Shown here piece by piece: positions 8,129 to 15,151 of a stretch of 21,722 nucleotides of DNA. The stretch's first letter is position 1. The number at the start of each line of letters is the position of its first letter. The DNA comes from Planctomycetota bacterium (lineage in GTDB: Bacteria > Planctomycetota > GCA-002687715 > DRQF01), in assembly GCA_024275615.1 (NCBI GenBank), contig JAJRYU010000319.1, forward strand, positions 1 to 21,722, given 5' to 3'. The position numbers and the translations under genes are program-made. The notes under the pieces were generated by a model. It saw nothing but the letters and a program-made list of their open reading frames with translations. It was not told where the DNA came from and searched no databases.

Positions 8129-9607
8129 TCATTTCCGCATCAGTGCGACAATCCAACCTCCTTTGTATGGCGCGGAAAGTCTCACAATCTTGCCGCCCTT
8201 GATCGTGTTGCTCATCAGACTGTAACGACCGGTTTCCGACGAGCGCGTCGTTACTCCCGAGGAAACGCTGATCCAAGTCAAAGAAAAGACACCATCGGCG
8301 GAAGACAGATCAAGTCCAACTGATCCACCGTTGGTAAAATAAAGAACGTATTGTTCGCCTTCTTTCGCTGCCACATACGCTTCGTTGCTTTCGCGGTCCG
8401 AGAGCAGATTCATCTGCGGCTTTATTTCCCAGAATTTTATCTGTTCTTCCAGAATACGGGCCGCCTTGATACTGCCCTTGGCAAAATCATTGAGACCGTT
8501 TCCAGCACTTGGACGATGAAATCGGGCGCTAGCTGAACCGCCAAGAATGTTGCGCCAGAATCGCTCAACACCATCCTCGGGACCTCCAGTGCCAAACGTG
8601 TAGTACCCGCTGCCATATATTTTGGTGTGATTGCAAGGACGTGGATACTTGTCGTTGACGTGTCGGATAAGCCAAAGGAGTCGGTCCCAATGCGTCTCAT
8701 TGAAATTTCGACTATGCACCTGAGAAATATCAGCAAACGTGTAGCTCTTGGGGTCGCTAAAGATGAGCTTTGTAGACTCGGCTTTTTCAGCCTTGAAGGC
8801 ATCATCAAACATGTCGGTCGTACAAACAGTCACGTCCCTCTTGGCGGCTTGAGTTTGGACAAACTGAATCCAGTATTTGCCCCACTGAGCTGGTGTCGAG
8901 GTCTCGTTGTTCATGCAGTAGAGGACGTTCCCGTAGTCCAAACTGTAGGAAAGCATCTTGCGGACGAAGGCCTCTTGGTACGAGCGAATACGGTCCAACT
9001 TATTGCTGTACCGTCTCATACCTTTCACCGAGTGAAAGAAGGGTTGCAAATCGCGATCGGCGGGCTGCGGGTACTCCGCCGCAAAGCCGGTCTGCTCATA
9101 GGTGTAGTTCACGTTGTTGACCGGATTCCACGGGCTTTCTGCCCAGCAACGAGCCGAATAGTCGAAGCGATCCCAAACCTCAATCTGCACAATGATCTTT
9201 CGCTCAGCCGCCCACTGCAACATGTTTCGGAACCTTCGCCAGTATTCTTCGTTCCATTGATCGAGATCAAACCTGCCGCCCGACCCTAGTTTGTGGGGCT
9301 TGAGGTCCTTTCCCTCCCTTTGGCTCATTGTACAGCGAACATAATTGGCGCCGATGGCGTGCATCTCGTCGAAGTGTGCTTTAAGGTCGTTAGCCAAGAA
9401 AATGTGGTCCGTCTTGCTCCCTCCCAGTAGCATCACGGGTTTGCCTTCGTATTGCCAGTACCGTGGATTGCGTGAATACGGTTTGATGCGTCCGTCGTCC
9501 CGGCTATTTGGGGATACCTGCGGGCTTCCCAACGACTCTCCGGCTAGGCTCAATCCAAACATCACGGTCGCTACCGTTAAGACAAATTGAGATCGAAAAT
9601 TTCGCAT
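8129..9607 (-). CDS. Secreted glycoside-hydrolase-like protein (TIM-barrel type)
   Basis: A 492-residue protein. The ATG at 9607 has GAGGAAC upstream at good spacing. The N-terminus (MRNFRSQ, then a hydrophobic run to about residue 22 and AGESLG) is a signal peptide probably cut near residue 28. The opening NPRYWQYEGKPVMLLGG and the following GANYVRC segment resemble the start of clan GH-A barrels that act on plant polysaccharide, such as DUF4038/apiosidase-like and GH5-like proteins. YCMNNETSTP (N234-E235) fits the Asn-Glu acid/base pair that ends strand 4 in that clan. The nucleophile was not fixed with confidence. The last 90 residues form a small beta domain ending in KGGWIVALMRK. It stands alone, without transporter or other sugar genes, so the substrate cannot be inferred from context. 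Confidence 0.8.
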   Translation of the reverse strand: MRNFRSQFVLTVATVMFGLSLAGESLGSPQVSPNSRDDGRIKPYSRNPRYWQYEGKPVMLLGGSKTDHIFLANDLKAHFDEMHAIGANYVRCTMSQREGKDLKPHKLGSGGRFDLDQWNEEYWRRFRNMLQWAAERKIIVQIEVWDRFDYSARCWAESPWNPVNNVNYTYEQTGFAAEYPQPADRDLQPFFHSVKGMRRYSNKLDRIRSYQEAFVRKMLSYSLDYGNVLYCMNNETSTPAQWGKYWIQFVQTQAAKRDVTVCTTDMFDDAFKAEKAESTKLIFSDPKSYTFADISQVHSRNFNETHWDRLLWLIRHVNDKYPRPCNHTKIYGSGYYTFGTGGPEDGVERFWRNILGGSASARFHRPSAGNGLNDFAKGSIKAARILEEQIKFWEIKPQMNLLSDRESNEAYVAAKEGEQYVLYFTNGGSVGLDLSSADGVFSLTWISVSSGVTTRSSETGRYSLMSNTIKGGKIVRLSAPYKGGWIVALMRK

Positions 9608-9649
9608 ATTCGTTCCTCATGTGTTGTTGAATTCAAACCATCCGATGCG

Positions 9650-9769
9650 TCATTTCCATGCTATACAACCCAAGGTCACCGTAAGTTCTCCTTTACACCC
9701 AGAACTCAAGCAAGCCTTGGAGGCTTTCGCCCAATTTGCTTTAAGATAACGACTTAGAGAATTTTTCAT
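9650..9769 (-). CDS. Possible small protein upstream of the glycoside hydrolase gene
   Basis: A 39-residue frame that begins MKNSLSRYLKANW and contains two cysteines in KACLSSGCKG plus a third near the end. Its main support is a good ribosome binding site, TTGAGG, five A residues before the ATG at 9769. No family is recognised. It lies 42 bases upstream of the glycoside hydrolase start on the same strand, so it could be a leader peptide or a small cotranscribed protein. The frame also extends upstream to 9856 without a good start. Chance occurrence remains likely for an ORF of this size. Confidence 0.3.
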   Translation of the reverse strand: MKNSLSRYLKANWAKASKACLSSGCKGELTVTLGCIAWK

Positions 9770-9810
9770 TTTTTCCTCAAGTCGGCATACCCCTTGCAAA
9801 AAGGAAGGTG

Positions 9811-10092
9811 GCGACGCTCGTAAGAGAGTCGTCCAAGGCTTTGTAAGCCGGAGCAAGTGTTGGGTGATATTTCCAGAGCCGGGGAACCTTTTGGTCCCTC
9901 GGCTCTATTTAACCACCCGCCATCCGCGAAATACAGAAGAGGGACACGCCGCGTGCTTCTCAAGAATAGCCGCCCAGCCCCGATTGCGCTTTGCGCATGA
10001 GGCTGAGGAAGATTGCATTCGGAGAAGCCGCAGATCGTTGCTGTGGCAATGATTGAGCCCCGCACCTTGGGAAGAGGTGTGGGGCTTTTTTT
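9811..10092 (+). ncRNA. Candidate structured non-coding RNA ending in an intrinsic terminator
   Basis: No protein gene occupies this strand, yet it holds at least five consecutive hairpins followed by a strong terminator. They are: 9812-9831 (8-bp arms with one mismatch, GTAA loop); 9837-9849 (GGCTT/AAGCC); 9875-9906 (AGAGCCG/CGGCTCT, extending inward to about 14 pairs with a TTTT loop); 9935-9960 (AGAAG/CTTCT enclosing CACG-CCG-CGTG); and 9975-10005 (CAGCC/GGCTG enclosing TGCGC-TTT-GCGCA). The signature motifs of tmRNA, RNase P RNA, SRP RNA and SAM or cobalamin riboswitches were not found. 6S RNA cannot be excluded by eye. The next gene downstream is on the opposite strand, so a cis-acting riboswitch is unlikely. 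The 5' end and promoter are not fixed. Confidence 0.5.
10056..10092 (+). terminator. Rho-independent terminator
   Basis: AGCCCCGCACCT (10056-10067) pairs with AGGTGTGGGGCT (10075-10086) over 12 base pairs with one wobble. The loop has seven bases, and a run of seven T follows on the plus strand. There is no A-tract on the other side, so it works for plus-strand transcripts only. The only upstream plus-strand candidate is the structured RNA that begins near 9811, because the flanking protein genes are both on the minus strand. Confidence 0.88.
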
Positions 10093-10136
10093 GTTTGGAT
10101 CAAGAGCAAACAGAACTTGCTCCGAGAGATCGTCCA

Positions 10137-10886
10137 TTATCCCAGGGTCTTGGCGACGTAGGCACACACGGCCTTCTGAACGGCCTCACTCTTCCACAAT
10201 TCTTGAGTCCGTGCTTCGTCGTCTTTGCCATGGGCGCTCACTGTCTCCCAGAGCGGCCGACGCACAAGATGTTTGTTGAAAGCAAAAGCGTCCTTTGGAT
10301 AACTAGCCAGTTGATTCGCTGCGGCGATGGCTCGTTCTTCGAGATCGGCCAAGTCAACGATCTCGTCACAAAGCCCCAGATCCAAGGCGTGTTCAACCGA
10401 ATACGTCGCTCCCAAGTACAAGACCTTCTGGAGATGTTGCCGGGGCACTGCAAAACGCATGATCTCCAAGGGCAACAAGGGAAAGGGGACTCCGACCAAC
10501 AACTCGGGCACACCTATGCGCCCTTTGCCACGGGCGACATAGCGCAAATCACAACAAGCCAGCATCACACAACCGCCAGCAATGGCGTGGCCATTGCAAG
10601 CAGCGACGAGGGGTTTTGAAAACCCAAAGAGCTGAGTGAAGGCGTCATTAAGGGCTGGCATAAATTCATCGAGGTAGGGTGCTCCACCCTCGATCAAGCG
10701 CTTGAGGTCAACACCGGCAGAAAAAATGTTGCCTTCGCCCGTGAGGACACAAGCCTTGACATCACTTTCTTCAAGCTCACGCATGGTGCGGGCAATTTCA
10801 CGGAGAAACTCAGTATCAAGGGCGCTGGCTTTACCGTGGCACAATCGAAGAACAGCTACACCGTCCTGTGTTTCTCTTGTGATCAT
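10137..10886 (-). CDS. Enoyl-CoA hydratase/isomerase family protein, isomerase-like active site
   Basis: A 249-residue crotonase-fold protein of normal length. FSAGVDL (residues 55-61) and GHAIAGG (99-105) form the CoA-binding and oxyanion-hole region. In classical enoyl-CoA hydratase two glutamates act on the double bond. Here the first position is valine (GGCVMLACCD, V107), while the second is kept in IGVPELLVG (E128). This one-glutamate pattern, and the GGCVMLACCD sequence itself, resemble delta3,delta2-enoyl-CoA isomerases of the ECI1 type, which shift double bonds during beta-oxidation of unsaturated fatty acids. The exact reaction is therefore an inference. No other beta-oxidation gene is nearby. 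The ribosome binding site is weak, and a large hairpin (10944-11014) lies in its upstream region. Confidence 0.9.
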   Translation of the reverse strand: MITRETQDGVAVLRLCHGKASALDTEFLREIARTMRELEESDVKACVLTGEGNIFSAGVDLKRLIEGGAPYLDEFMPALNDAFTQLFGFSKPLVAACNGHAIAGGCVMLACCDLRYVARGKGRIGVPELLVGVPFPLLPLEIMRFAVPRQHLQKVLYLGATYSVEHALDLGLCDEIVDLADLEERAIAAANQLASYPKDAFAFNKHLVRRPLWETVSAHGKDDEARTQELWKSEAVQKAVCAYVAKTLG

Positions 10887-10943
10887 CTTGACTCGCTCAA
10901 CTTGTCAACGCTTTGAATTGACTGCCTCTGCCATCAGCCACTT

Positions 10944-11014
10944 GGATCCAGGTTAATGATACCAGCACGCCCTCCCACCGGCCACATCTGGACTGGTGCC
11001 ATTAACCTGGTTCC
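10944..11014. repeat. Long imperfect hairpin between sigma-fusion and crotonase genes
   Basis: Arms 10944-10965 and 10993-11014 pair over 22 positions with two mismatches and one wobble. The central CCAGGTTAATG / CATTAACCTGG block is perfect, and the loop is 27 bases. It starts 58 bases upstream of the crotonase start codon and ends 14 bases before the 3' end of the sigma-fusion gene; both genes are on the minus strand. No T-tract follows on either strand, so it is not a standard terminator. It could be an RNA stabiliser or processing site, an operator, or a REP-like or MITE-like repeat. Confidence 0.7.
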
Positions 11015-11028
11015 TGGTGGCAGGAGAT

Positions 11029-13584
11029 TCAGAGAGTTAGCTTCAGTGTCGTTGTCTCGCCTGCTTTGATGACTGCTTGGAAGGACTTCTTGCGCCGTGA
11101 GCCCAAGGTGAGCTCGATACGATAGAGACCAGGGGCCAAGGCAGGGTCAACTTCATTATCGCCCTTAAAGAGACCACCTTCCCCCAGGGAACCGGCTCCA
11201 CTGCCATATCGCACAAAGAAAGACACGGGGATCTCGCTGCCGTTCTCCGCAAAAATCTTGCACTTCGGAGCAAGAAACTGGCCATCAGAATTTTTCGCCG
11301 ACAAGCGAAGGCGTCCGCCTAAATCCCATTGAAGATCCAAATCCACTTCACCTTCGAAAGGAATGGTCACCCAAGTCGACATGGTCGTGGCATAGTCATG
11401 CCCCCCGAATCGTCCACCCGGCCGGCACACAAGCCACCAGCGCCCGTTTCTTAGGCGACTCGCAACAGCAACGCCATTCTTCACAAACGCAGGACGACTC
11501 CACAAAGGAAAAATACCTCCTGAATTTGTGGCATAGAAATCGAAGCTAACCTTCTTGACCTTGAGTCCTTTCGGCCCGGCCAATGTTGCCCGCAGGCTCG
11601 GTTTTGGCACCTCCTTCTTGAGATTGACAACAATCTCCCTTGGTATTCCCGGACTTGGCGTGAAAGAAGTTCGAAACGGCACATAACCGGGTTGCGAAAC
11701 TTCGACCTGACACGGGCTCCCGGCCTTCATGAGCATTTCGACGCGGCCTCTCTTGTCAGTCGAACAATAATGGAATCCGTCATTGATGTAACGGACGCCA
11801 ACTTGAGCTGGCTTGCCATCAATGGCGACTTGGACAGCAACAATGCTCCCATTGAGGGCAAGTTCGAGTCCAGTCGCCGGCGCCCTCACGCCAACTCGGG
11901 TGCCACGACTTGCGGACATGTGAACGCTGCCACTGGCAATACCCGTGATGGCGACTTGGTATTCCCCGGTCTTCAGCCCAAGAATCTGAAAGCGACCTTC
12001 GCCATCTGTCTTTCCTGTCTGCGTTTCTGTGACGATTTCATGCCCCAAAACCATGTAGCTCTGGTTGGCGAGATAGAGGCGCGTCGCCATGGCCTGTCCT
12101 TTCAATACCGCTTCCACGTCAACCCCTTCCTGGGGAAGACCATTGAGGATCGCTCGGCCTGCGATGGTAACACCGTCGTCCAGCTGGATCGCTGGCACTT
12201 CAAGAACCATGCCATCGATTTCAACGCCGCCACCAAGGAGTCCTTGAGCGACGGCGACAACGAAACATGGTCTTTGGGGCGACGCGCCAATGACGTAGTT
12301 CCCCGATTCGTCTGTCGTGGCGGTGTCTAGCGGTCGTTCGTCCCAAGTGCCTTGGGGTCCCTTGGCAAAACAACCCACTGTCGCGAAAACGCTGGGCGAA
12401 CCATCTGGCCCCAAGACGCGACCACCAACGTCCTTTGATTGGGCCAGTTCTACGCTCCCCTGCAGACGCTTTTCTCCCGTCTTCGGATCGATTCGGAGTT
12501 CGTTGATATGAAACTGAGCGCGAACCGGAAAATAGCCAGCCAGGTCGACATCGACTCTGATCTCGACAGGTTCGATTCGAAGGATCGGTAAGAGGTCCAA
12601 TGTGAGTCGCCCTTGGTCGTCGGTTTCGGCGTCAATCGGCTTGCCAGTGCCACTCGCCGTGAGACCGAGAATCGGTGTGACAATGACCGGGACCACACCG
12701 GGCGTTTCCCCGTCACCAAGCTTTACTTCGAGAGCAAAAGTACATGATTTCTTCTGAAGAGACCGCTGGGAATCGAGACTAGCCCGAGGCGCGGTTGGCA
12801 GCAATCTATGCGCGTCGGGAGATTCGTGGCGCAGAGGTTTTGGGTCGACGCTACGGCGCGGCAAGACGATCTCGCGCGTTCGCTCCTCTGGGCTCTTCGC
12901 ACTTTGCAATCTGTCTTCAGTCTCGTCGTTGAGGGCCAAGAAGCACACCATGGCAATCGCACCCATGGCAACGAAGATCTTTAGTAACGAAGGCATAATC
13001 GCTGCTCCAATGAGGCTGCCAGCAAAGATCATCCCGACTGGCGTCGGTCGAGTTCGAAAAAGAGGCCCAACAACAAGAGCCCACGACGACCGGCCGCCAG
13101 CGGATTCGTCGAGGCGTTGCCGGAGTTGAGTCAAAGTTCGGCGCAATCGGTTTCTGACCGTCGATGCTGGGATACCTTGAGCTTGGGCAATCTCCGTGGG
13201 CGTCAAACCATCGAAGTAGCGAAAGACAACTGTGCTCCGCGATGGCTCCGGGAGTCTTTCGATCTCAGCAACCAAACGTCTGTGCATGGCTACGCGCTCG
13301 GCATTGGCTTTCTCCGATGGGAGGAAGCCTGGCTTAGCAAGTTCTACTTCTCGCTTGCGCCTAGCAGAATCGGATCTTCGCCGGTCTATCAAGCGATGAC
13401 GCATGACACGTCTCAGGAGCCCGCGACTGGATTTCTTGGCATTCGCAGGGTTCTTCAGCACAGCCATCCATGTCTCTTGAACGAGGTCGTCTGCATCTTC
13501 ATCGCCATCGACAAGAGCTTGTGCGAGACGGCTAAGCCAAGAACTCTCAGCTAGCAACTCTTCAATTTTTGTTCTTGATGTCAT
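11029..13584 (-). CDS. ECF-type sigma factor fused to a membrane anchor and beta-rich extracytoplasmic region
   Basis: An 851-residue protein from the ATG at 13584 (MTSRTKIEELL). The open frame continues upstream to 13707, but that part has no sigma-like sequence. Residues about 10-70 hold sigma region 2 (DADDLVQETWMAVLKNP at 30-46). Residues 110-158 hold region 4 (LPEPSRSTVVFRYFDGLTP, then a helix-turn-helix in TEIAQAQGIPASTVRNRLRR). Residues 184-218 are strongly hydrophobic and may form one or two membrane helices. The remaining 600 or so residues are a string of beta-sandwich, carboxypeptidase-regulatory-like units (for example GRVLGPDGSPSVFATVGCFA, TDESGNYVIG and TDGEGRFQILGLKTGEYQV), probably outside the membrane. 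ECF sigma factors with long C-terminal extensions are known in planctomycetes. Here the sigma part would be membrane-tethered; how it is released or regulated cannot be read from the sequence. No separate anti-sigma gene is adjacent. Confidence 0.88.
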   Translation of the reverse strand: MTSRTKIEELLAESSWLSRLAQALVDGDEDADDLVQETWMAVLKNPANAKKSSRGLLRRVMRHRLIDRRRSDSARRKREVELAKPGFLPSEKANAERVAMHRRLVAEIERLPEPSRSTVVFRYFDGLTPTEIAQAQGIPASTVRNRLRRTLTQLRQRLDESAGGRSSWALVVGPLFRTRPTPVGMIFAGSLIGAAIMPSLLKIFVAMGAIAMVCFLALNDETEDRLQSAKSPEERTREIVLPRRSVDPKPLRHESPDAHRLLPTAPRASLDSQRSLQKKSCTFALEVKLGDGETPGVVPVIVTPILGLTASGTGKPIDAETDDQGRLTLDLLPILRIEPVEIRVDVDLAGYFPVRAQFHINELRIDPKTGEKRLQGSVELAQSKDVGGRVLGPDGSPSVFATVGCFAKGPQGTWDERPLDTATTDESGNYVIGASPQRPCFVVAVAQGLLGGGVEIDGMVLEVPAIQLDDGVTIAGRAILNGLPQEGVDVEAVLKGQAMATRLYLANQSYMVLGHEIVTETQTGKTDGEGRFQILGLKTGEYQVAITGIASGSVHMSASRGTRVGVRAPATGLELALNGSIVAVQVAIDGKPAQVGVRYINDGFHYCSTDKRGRVEMLMKAGSPCQVEVSQPGYVPFRTSFTPSPGIPREIVVNLKKEVPKPSLRATLAGPKGLKVKKVSFDFYATNSGGIFPLWSRPAFVKNGVAVASRLRNGRWWLVCRPGGRFGGHDYATTMSTWVTIPFEGEVDLDLQWDLGGRLRLSAKNSDGQFLAPKCKIFAENGSEIPVSFFVRYGSGAGSLGEGGLFKGDNEVDPALAPGLYRIELTLGSRRKKSFQAVIKAGETTTLKLTL

Positions 13585-13822
13585 TGCGCATCCAAAGACG
13601 GAGCGAAAAGCTCCAGCGTCGCCGCATAATCCTGTTCTTTTCTTGCCATGCCAGGTTTCGCAGGCCAGTTTCCGCCACTTTTGCGCGGCACCCCACCGAA
13701 ACTCCATGAGACCACAAATTTTTTCGCCAAGAAACGAAGATTTAGTTTTGTGGACTCATGACTCGATAGTAATGCAGAAGTGCACATGGGACACATGGAC
13801 CAAGGAACGCAGAAGGAAACAG

Positions 13823-14587
13823 ATGGCAACTCGGTTTCAGATTTTCGGAGACCTCTCGGTAGAGGAAGATACCTGTGGATTTAGAGCAAGCTATGAAGCG
13901 GCCCTGGATTTGGCCGCCATGGGCAAGCACACCGAAGCGCTCACTTGCTATCACATTCTCTTGGCCATCCCTGGTTTCCCAGCCAAGTTACGTGCCAAGG
14001 CCCTCAACGATGTGGGTTGCACACATTTTCTACTCGAGAATTGGGCACGGGCCTTTGAGTTCTTACTCCAAGCATTGGAGTGGGACTGCTATGCGACAGA
14101 TACGGTTGAGAACTTGACCCGTCTGGTTGCCAACTCGAGATTCAAAAATGTACTCAGTGCATGTGGCCGTGAAGTTGCTGCATGTTTTCGTGATCTGAAC
14201 CTACCTCAGAAGCCCCTCGCCACTGTCGATATCAGAGAAGCGCTCACTGAGAAAAACTGTCTTCAAGCACAGAGCTTCATCGACCGCGCCAAGAAACTTG
14301 ATCTTTGTACACTCCAAGTTGGCACGCCTGACGCTCCCCACCTCAAAGGTAGCCACGATATCCGCGGTCACCTATCTCCGTTAGCGGAGGTTTCGGTACT
14401 CAGAGACTCGAAGCTCCACGCGGGTCCAGAAAAGAGGGACGGTATCATTGCAGCGGTCTTCAATGCCGAATTCCACGCCATTGAATTTCCGCGCCGATGT
14501 GTCCCCGAACTGCCAACAGTTGAATCCCCGAAACTTCTGTCCTACCCGGCACTCACGATGAAGAAGCGCTCCCTTTTCGGACGCTGA
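13823..14587 (+). CDS. TPR-like protein of unknown function
   Basis: A 254-residue protein. The frame is open from 13643, but the ATG at 13823 is chosen because GAAGGAAAC precedes it at good spacing and the upstream part looks non-coding. Residues about 18-95 contain two tetratricopeptide-like helix pairs (ALDLAAMGKHTEALTCYHIL and VGCTHFLLENWARAFEFLLQ). The second half is not recognised and ends in a basic KKRSLFGR tail. No signal peptide is visible, so it is probably cytoplasmic. It is divergent from the sigma-fusion gene with about 240 bases between start codons, so shared regulation is possible but unproven. Confidence 0.78.
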   Translation: MATRFQIFGDLSVEEDTCGFRASYEAALDLAAMGKHTEALTCYHILLAIPGFPAKLRAKALNDVGCTHFLLENWARAFEFLLQALEWDCYATDTVENLTRLVANSRFKNVLSACGREVAACFRDLNLPQKPLATVDIREALTEKNCLQAQSFIDRAKKLDLCTLQVGTPDAPHLKGSHDIRGHLSPLAEVSVLRDSKLHAGPEKRDGIIAAVFNAEFHAIEFPRRCVPELPTVESPKLLSYPALTMKKRSLFGR

Positions 14588-14675
14588 TTTGCTCCCGACA
14601 ATGGCTCCGGTTACGGTTCCGGCAATCTCCTATTTGCATTGAATATGGAGTAATATCAGGTCAAGAGGATTCTCC

Positions 14676-14960
14676 ATGAATCACCTAAGAGCGCTCTTCA
14701 TCGGAGCGGTTCTAAGTCTGGGCGCATGTTCAACGATCATCCACGGCAGTGACCAAACGATTGAAGTCGAGACCAATCCGCCCGGCGCATCCGTTGTCGT
14801 CACGGGCACAACGATCAGCCAAACTACACCATGCGCCCTGGAGCTGAAGCGAGACCAAGATTATACCATCACCATTTCGAAACCTGATTTCATGACATAC
14901 CAAGTCAATCTTGAGCCACGACTCGATGGCGTGACGTTCGGCAACCTCTTGCCACTGTAG
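14676..14960 (+). CDS. Small PEGA-domain lipoprotein
   Basis: A 94-residue protein with AAGAGGA upstream of the ATG at good spacing. Residues 1-18 form a lipoprotein signal with lipobox LSLGAC (Cys 18). It is followed by CSTIIHGSDQTIEVETNPPG, ASVVV and a beta-sandwich of PEGA type (YTITISKPDFMTYQVNLEP). Such surface lipoproteins are widespread and their role is mostly unknown. Relatives usually continue after the VTFGNLL segment with a further hydrophobic, glycine-rich stretch; here the frame stops at GNLLPL. The protein may be shortened, but no clear frameshifted remainder is visible downstream. Confidence 0.85.
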   Translation: MNHLRALFIGAVLSLGACSTIIHGSDQTIEVETNPPGASVVVTGTTISQTTPCALELKRDQDYTITISKPDFMTYQVNLEPRLDGVTFGNLLPL

Positions 14961-15151
14961 AGTCGAAAGGAATCTGACGGGCTCACGGAAATGTCGAGCG
15001 CCCACAGATTCGATGAAGCATGTCCCGGCAAGCCAGGAACTACGGACGGCAGGCGGCAAGCGACGAAAAGTCCATGCGCACTCTTGCAGCATCTCCTGCC
15101 GTGGCTGCCAGTTTTTCTCAAACGACTCTTCGTCTGCCGCCACTCCTCCAG

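Noticed and set aside
8627..9289. 220-residue plus-strand ORF
   Set aside because: Antisense to the glycoside-hydrolase-like gene, which has a signal peptide and ribosome binding site.
11692..12330. 212-residue plus-strand ORF
   Set aside because: Antisense to the beta-rich part of the sigma-fusion gene; no motif of its own.
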